NCBI GenBank assembly: GCA_944470555.2
Contig: OX104130.1
Location: 42,007,491 to 42,071,490, forward strand
Reading direction: 5' to 3'
DNA: 64,000 nt
DNA from: Heterobilharzia americana
Lineage: Eukaryota > Platyhelminthes > Trematoda > Strigeidida > Schistosomatidae
Below the pieces are notes generated by a model. It was not told the DNA's origin and did no database searches. It was given only the letters and a program-made list of their open reading frames with translations. Positions 59,360 through 64,000 of the stretch are shown here, one piece after another. Each line of letters opens with the position of its first letter. Within the stretch, counting starts at the first letter, position 1. The position numbers were made by a program, and so were the translations under genes.

Positions 59360-60115
59360 TTCCATGTCACAAAAATTTAGACGATACTAATTAAAATTAT
59401 AGATCCACCAAAGTCATAGCAACATCAGAAAAACTGTGGACAAACCGAATGGAATTGGAAATCATCATTGTGCTGACCGCCTCTCTGAAATAGTTCACTA
59501 CGTTAACATTACGTTTTTCGCCAAGTTCATGGATAATTTTCTCTACATAATTTTTGAACATGGAATGTAAATTTTTTGTTAGGTACACAGCTACAGCATG
59601 ACACCGGATATGCTTGTTCCTAGCCCAGAACATTTAAACTCAGTACAGCTTATTTCGCTGAAAGTTGCATACTTTAGTACTGTGACGCTATGTCTAACTT
59701 CCAGACGGGAAGATTTGCATAGGTGGCATTATTACTAGTTGCTCATTGTTAATCCACTTACACGATTTATAAATACAAGCTAATGTGAATGGATATGCAT
59801 AGGCGTGTTGTATATGTTTGAATTCAGTCTTTGCTGCATAAACATACGGTGGAGATAAGAAGATAACGGTCAACGAAGAATGTATAACTTTCATAAAAAT
59901 TATGTGTGGAATAAAAGATTTATGAGGATATGTATATCTTTATACTAAGTGAACTGACAGTGATAAATTTCTACTTTAGTGTTTGTTCAATGCAACAATA
60001 TAAATAATTAATATAAGTGTAAAACTTGGGCACTGTGGTAGAATATAATAAATAAATGAAATAAACAAATGTAATATGAAACACAAGTAATGCTGATAAA
60101 AAGATATTGATCTCA
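59360..60115. other. No gene; short PLE-like match
   Basis: AT-rich. The string taaaacttgggcactgtgg at about 60020-60038 matches the sequence just before the PLE inverted repeat at 12905-12923 and is followed by an A-rich stretch, so it could be a PLE terminal scrap. Nothing else recognised. Confidence 0.4.
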
Positions 60116-60118
60116 GAG

Positions 60119-60465
60119 TGAAATTCATCATAGATTGACATCACTAGGAGAAACATTGGAAAACCCTAGGCACAAGACACCTGTTTCGTCCTAGCATAGG
60201 ACTCCTCAGCAGTGCACACCCGCGACCCTGCCAGAAAATATGGACCGCTGAATTCCGACCCAGCTTCTCAAAGGTAAGGTGCTGACCATGAAAACTAAAA
60301 GCCGCCGGCTCGACCTCTGGCCAGGCCGTGGGTGCACACTGCTTAAAGTTACCATACTAGGACGAACCAGCTTTCAGCTCTCCCACCTTTCAATTTTTCT
60401 CCAGCTGATGTCAGTCTATGATGAATACCAACTTGAAATCTGTAAATCCCTACAAACCTGGAAAT
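60119..60465 (+). mobile_element. SINE-like family 2, second composite unit
   Basis: Same architecture as 44.7 kb. A minus-strand 3' end (60119-60238) with catcatagattgacatcact and an intact-looking hammerhead core is joined to a plus-strand copy (60239-60465) with a decayed head (gctcgacctctggccaggcc), a degenerate hammerhead (cttaaag for CUGANGA, gaac for gaaa) and the end agctgatgtcagtctatgat. Confidence 0.65.
60176..60215 (-). ncRNA. Hammerhead ribozyme, SINE family 2
   Basis: Minus strand: core ctgagga (60209-60203), perfect six-pair stem II gtccta/taggac (60202-60188), gaaa (60187-60184), short stem III and cleavage triplet gtc (60178-60176). Stem I is poor (gtgcactg against ttgtgcct), so activity is uncertain. 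Confidence 0.65.
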
Positions 60466-60499
60466 TGAAAAAGGTATTGATTTGATTTATAATGCTTCG

Positions 60500-63400
60500 T
60501 TTGTCGTTAACGATCAGGATACAATCACTGAAAATGAGACAAGAAAATAAAATACCATTTGTTCCCTATTCTTATTTATTAGTCAGAAGTTCACCAGGTG
60601 CATGCGAATACACTCCATCTTGTCATTTAAATTTGCTTCAGCTAGCAGACATGTATAAAGCGAATTCCCTGTCGAACACAGGATTAAGAACAAACAATAC
60701 ATTTATGCTGATAGTGTTTCGTCTTCTGACTGCTTGACGAATAAAAGAGTCAGAAAGGTCAAAATATAATAAGGGATCAATCAATCAACCATGAAGTGAC
60801 CCGTAAAGTCAGTAATTGTTCCGCTGATGTACTCATAAAACTTGAAAATGATTCCATTCCTTACATTATAAACAGCAGTCAACTCAGTCAACCCATTAAA
60901 AGAACGTTGACGATCGGTGGTCATTATCGCCATACTAACTGAAAACCTTCCACAGTTCTGTACCTCTGTCTTCCTGTTATTTCACGTACAACTGATTATT
61001 TCATAGGCCTTTTTCTGGGAGACACGCATGATACCCAACTTGAGTGAATGTAACTATCTACTTCTCAGTACGCAGCACTGATCATGGTCTGCCAATCAAG
61101 TGCGTAATGTGCCCATTAGGCTGTGAAGTAACATTGCAGTGGACTGTATTTAATGTTAGGTGTCAAAAATTGTCCGCAGGATGCCTTGGATCTAATTTTT
61201 GTACTTGATGGTTCTCAATAGTAAAACGTTTCTGCGCACATTAGTAGACTGTTGTTTCCTTTAGCATTTGAAACCTGAGTGATTCAGCGCTGAAGTCAGA
61301 GACGACCTGCACGTTACTGAGTCTGTTGCTGATACCCTATATACAAGTTGATAAAGTGTAGGAATTAGTCTACAATGTGTTGCCGATATAGCTGTTTAGT
61401 GCCTAGCGTTCATTGTTGATTAAATTTCTTGTTTGTATCTCAGTTGAAAACCTCAATCATCAACTGTTGCCTTAAATGCCTTTGCAGTGTCACAAAATGC
61501 TTTATCGACCATCTCATGTGAAGCGTTTTGTCACAATCGTATCGGCTAATCTCGTTCTGAATATGGTGAATCAAGTGGTTAAGTTTATCAGATCCTAAGG
61601 TTTAATTTTTTGGTTCTAACAAGCTGCAATGAAAACATATGTATTTTAAATATATGGTAATGAGTAGCCTTGTGGGAGTGTCATACTGTCAGAAAATCTG
61701 ACCTTAGAATGACTTTATTTGTATTTGGTTTACTCTTTGGACATGATTGTTTTGTGCCTTAAACTACTTGTTTCTTCATTTTCTTAATGGATCCAATAAA
61801 TTATTTATCCGGAAAATCCCAAATTCTCCTGAAAATAATTAACTTATACCAACGTTCACTTTCAAACAGATTCGCTATGGAAGAGATACATTTAAAGGAT
61901 GATGAATACGATTGTGTTACTATTTCTTCCCTTTATTGATATTCATCACAAATCTGATGTGCATCAATGAATTTGATATGAATCTATGTACTGACCTTAT
62001 TCATTATTTATAGCCACTTACACTTAATGAACGTGAAATAATATGAACTTTGAGGGCACGCTCTTATGCATTTGAGAGAATAAACTCATGGGCATTCTGT
62101 TATTCAGGGATAGAGAGAAAAATAACATTTCGGTTCATATATTTTAGAAAAGTATATAACTTTGGATGTTTCTGGAATGAGATTATTTAGATCCAAATAC
62201 ATCAGAGCATGTATATAAGGATTTCAGACGTGTATACATTTTCTAATTTACTCATTCATCGAATATTTCCGGGTTCAGTATTGTTGGTATAAGCTTACAG
62301 ATAAGTAAAGTAAACTTGTCGTTAGAGTTGTGCTAGAGTAGAAAAAACTAAATACGAAGATTGTGATAATGAGATCGTATCAGTAACTGTAAAGTAACTT
62401 ATACAATAATATACTGCATAAATAGAGCTGACTTTCTGCAGCAATAGAAAAAAGTACCTACATATATTTTGAGGCACTGAACTATCTAATGTTTCGATTA
62501 GCCTTTCAAAAACAGAAATGAGTTAAATTCTCTGTATCCATATTAAAATTGTGCTTCATACTGTATTAAGTCAAAAGCGTTCAGGAATTCTTGTGTCAAA
62601 AATCACCATTTTATTGCCCTAGGGGGATGAATATTTCTTGATACATTTTATTTTGTCACAGCGACTTTCTGGAAAATGGTTTCAAGCTAAATTGCAGCCT
62701 TAAATTCAGGGAGAATAAAATACACCTGATCACCTATCTTTTTTTAACTAAGCATAAAGCTGACTATATTCGATCAGAAAATGATGAAATCAGGTGACAT
62801 GAAATGATATTTGAGCAATATTATGACACTTTGTGATGATGAATTTTCAAAGTTTTTTTTCACTATGACATTATTCACTGGACATATCAAAGTGGTTTTC
62901 CTCACGTCAGATGACAGGATTTTTGATATATTTAGAGTCACTAATAATTATGAATTGATACGAGTCAAAAATGAATGTTATCGGTGTGTGTTGTGAATGC
63001 CGCATAACTATTAACTATGAATTCTTATAAGTTGCAAATCAGCTTGCGCGTTCAAATAATCAAATCAACGACTACCATTTTGTCACTATTGATTTTTAAG
63101 AATATATACTTTTTTTAAGTGAAAAAAACCGCTGCGTAGACTGTTTGCTCATACGAACCTAGAGTGTGAGCTGACGAAGCTCAGGTTATCATTTTTAAGA
63201 TACACAACAATGTAGTGAATAAGCCCATAGTTTCTGAAATGTGCAGTGCCTAAGACATTATTAAATAGAAAATGACGACTACTAGAAGTTCATAAAAAGT
63301 TTTTGATGCTTACTTTCTAAGAGGTTCTATAAACGAGGATAATAATTGAGTTGCTGTGTTTCTTTTAATTAATAATGAGGAAGGATTAACAAGTGTCAAG

Positions 63401-63775
63401 CTAGTAATTTATAAATAGTCAGAGTGTGGAGCTCAGTGTTCAAACAAGCTAACTAAACAAATGGCCCGGAAATATCAATGCGCAAGTCATTACAATAGAT
63501 AAAGGCAGTCGGTCAGAATAAAGGGGTAAAAAGGCTGCAATGAGTATAACTCAATTTCAGGGAAAATGTCAGTCGGGCAGGATTGAGAGGGTGGGTTAAA
63601 GGAGTGAATTGCAACTACAACTTGTTGAGGCATGAGAACTGACACAGTATAAATAGACAGGTTTGCAGTTCAAGGAGTTTCGGGACAAGATAGGATTGGT
63701 TTTTTTGTCTCATTAACATTACTGTTTCCACTTCCTAATAAAAGATGTTTATAACAAATCAAATCTTATTTGGAT
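60500..63775. other. No gene recognised
   Basis: AT-rich. Frames at 60492-60737 and 62811-62996 have no recognisable domain. No RNA gene or tandem repeat seen. Confidence 0.5.
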
Positions 63776-63778
63776 ACA

Positions 63779-63780
<2 letters not shown>

Positions 63781-63834
<54 letters not shown>

Positions 63835-63844
63835 AGAGAGAGAG
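63781..63844. repeat. (AT)26 then (GA)n microsatellite
   Basis: AT run at 63781-63832 followed by a short GA run to about 63844. Confidence 0.95.
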
Positions 63845-63885
63845 GTCGGTGGTGATTTTAATTTTAACTTTGTATTTGTCCTTAA

Positions 63886-64000
63886 CTGACATTAGTTGGA
63901 GAACCATAGGAATTCGATGGTTCAGAGTTTCTTGCTTCTGTTACTTCGTGACATAGCATGGCTATCCTCCACGTTTTCAGCTGCGGTTCATTTGACCTAC
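63886..64000 (-). mobile_element. Possible SINE-like family 2 end
   Basis: The string ctgacattagttggagaacc resembles the minus-strand 3' end of the family (gactgacatcagctggagg). It is cut by the window edge, and the sequence beyond it does not clearly follow the family. Confidence 0.3.

Noticed and set aside
60020..60038. Match to the PLE edge at 12905-12923 as a second PLE terminal repeat
   Set aside because: Only about 19 bases shared with no further similarity. Noted, not called as an element.

Overview
The window reads as AT-rich, repeat-dense nuclear DNA of a flatworm, almost certainly a blood fluke (Schistosoma or a close relative). The diagnosis rests on three kinds of element seen together: many broken copies of an RTE-clade (SR2/SjR2-like) non-LTR retrotransposon, several Penelope-like elements (PLEs) with GIY-YIG endonuclease, and short tRNA-like retroposons carrying hammerhead-ribozyme cores of the schistosome SMα type. 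I cannot name the species from this sequence alone. No host gene, rRNA, canonical tRNA or CRISPR array could be supported. The window could be intergenic, or sit inside one or more large introns.

Layout. 1-4.6 kb is mostly featureless with a possible PLE scrap. 4.6-11.7 kb is a nest on the minus strand: RTE copy R1, then a second LINE lineage ('element B', 6.7-9.5 kb), then RTE copy R2 abutting element B's upstream side. 12.9-14.4 kb holds a 5'-truncated PLE bounded by a 170-bp inverted repeat. 15.1-17.7 kb is a PLE tail joined to RTE copy R3. 18.1-26.7 kb is sparse, with short hammerhead retroposons, a PLE amino-terminal scrap and a 324-bp RTE 3' end (R4) inside a 33-bp target duplication. 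26.9-28.7 kb is a decayed PLE interrupted by the most striking object here: a 792-bp insert whose two 372-bp arms are exact inverted copies, bounded by a 12-bp direct repeat. 29.5-35.2 kb holds another PLE tail and three SMα-like copies. 39.3-47.5 kb contains two RTE copies with the same internal deletion (R5 plus, R7 minus) facing each other around a third (R6). 44.7-45.1, 59.0-59.4 and 60.1-60.5 kb carry a second hammerhead-bearing SINE-like family. 53.8-56.8 kb is the most complete RTE copy (R8), with a CTGG microsatellite expanded inside its coding region.

How they work together. All coding capacity is mobile-element derived and broken by stops, frameshifts and deletions, so nothing here is likely to be autonomous. 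The short retroposons presumably depended on LINE or PLE machinery in trans. Repeated inverted architecture (PLE flanks, the 792-bp foldback, composite SINE units, the R5/R7 pair) and tracts of near-identity that stop abruptly suggest template switching and ectopic gene conversion are active at this locus. All coordinates and identities were read by eye; element ends are approximate unless a target-site duplication is stated.
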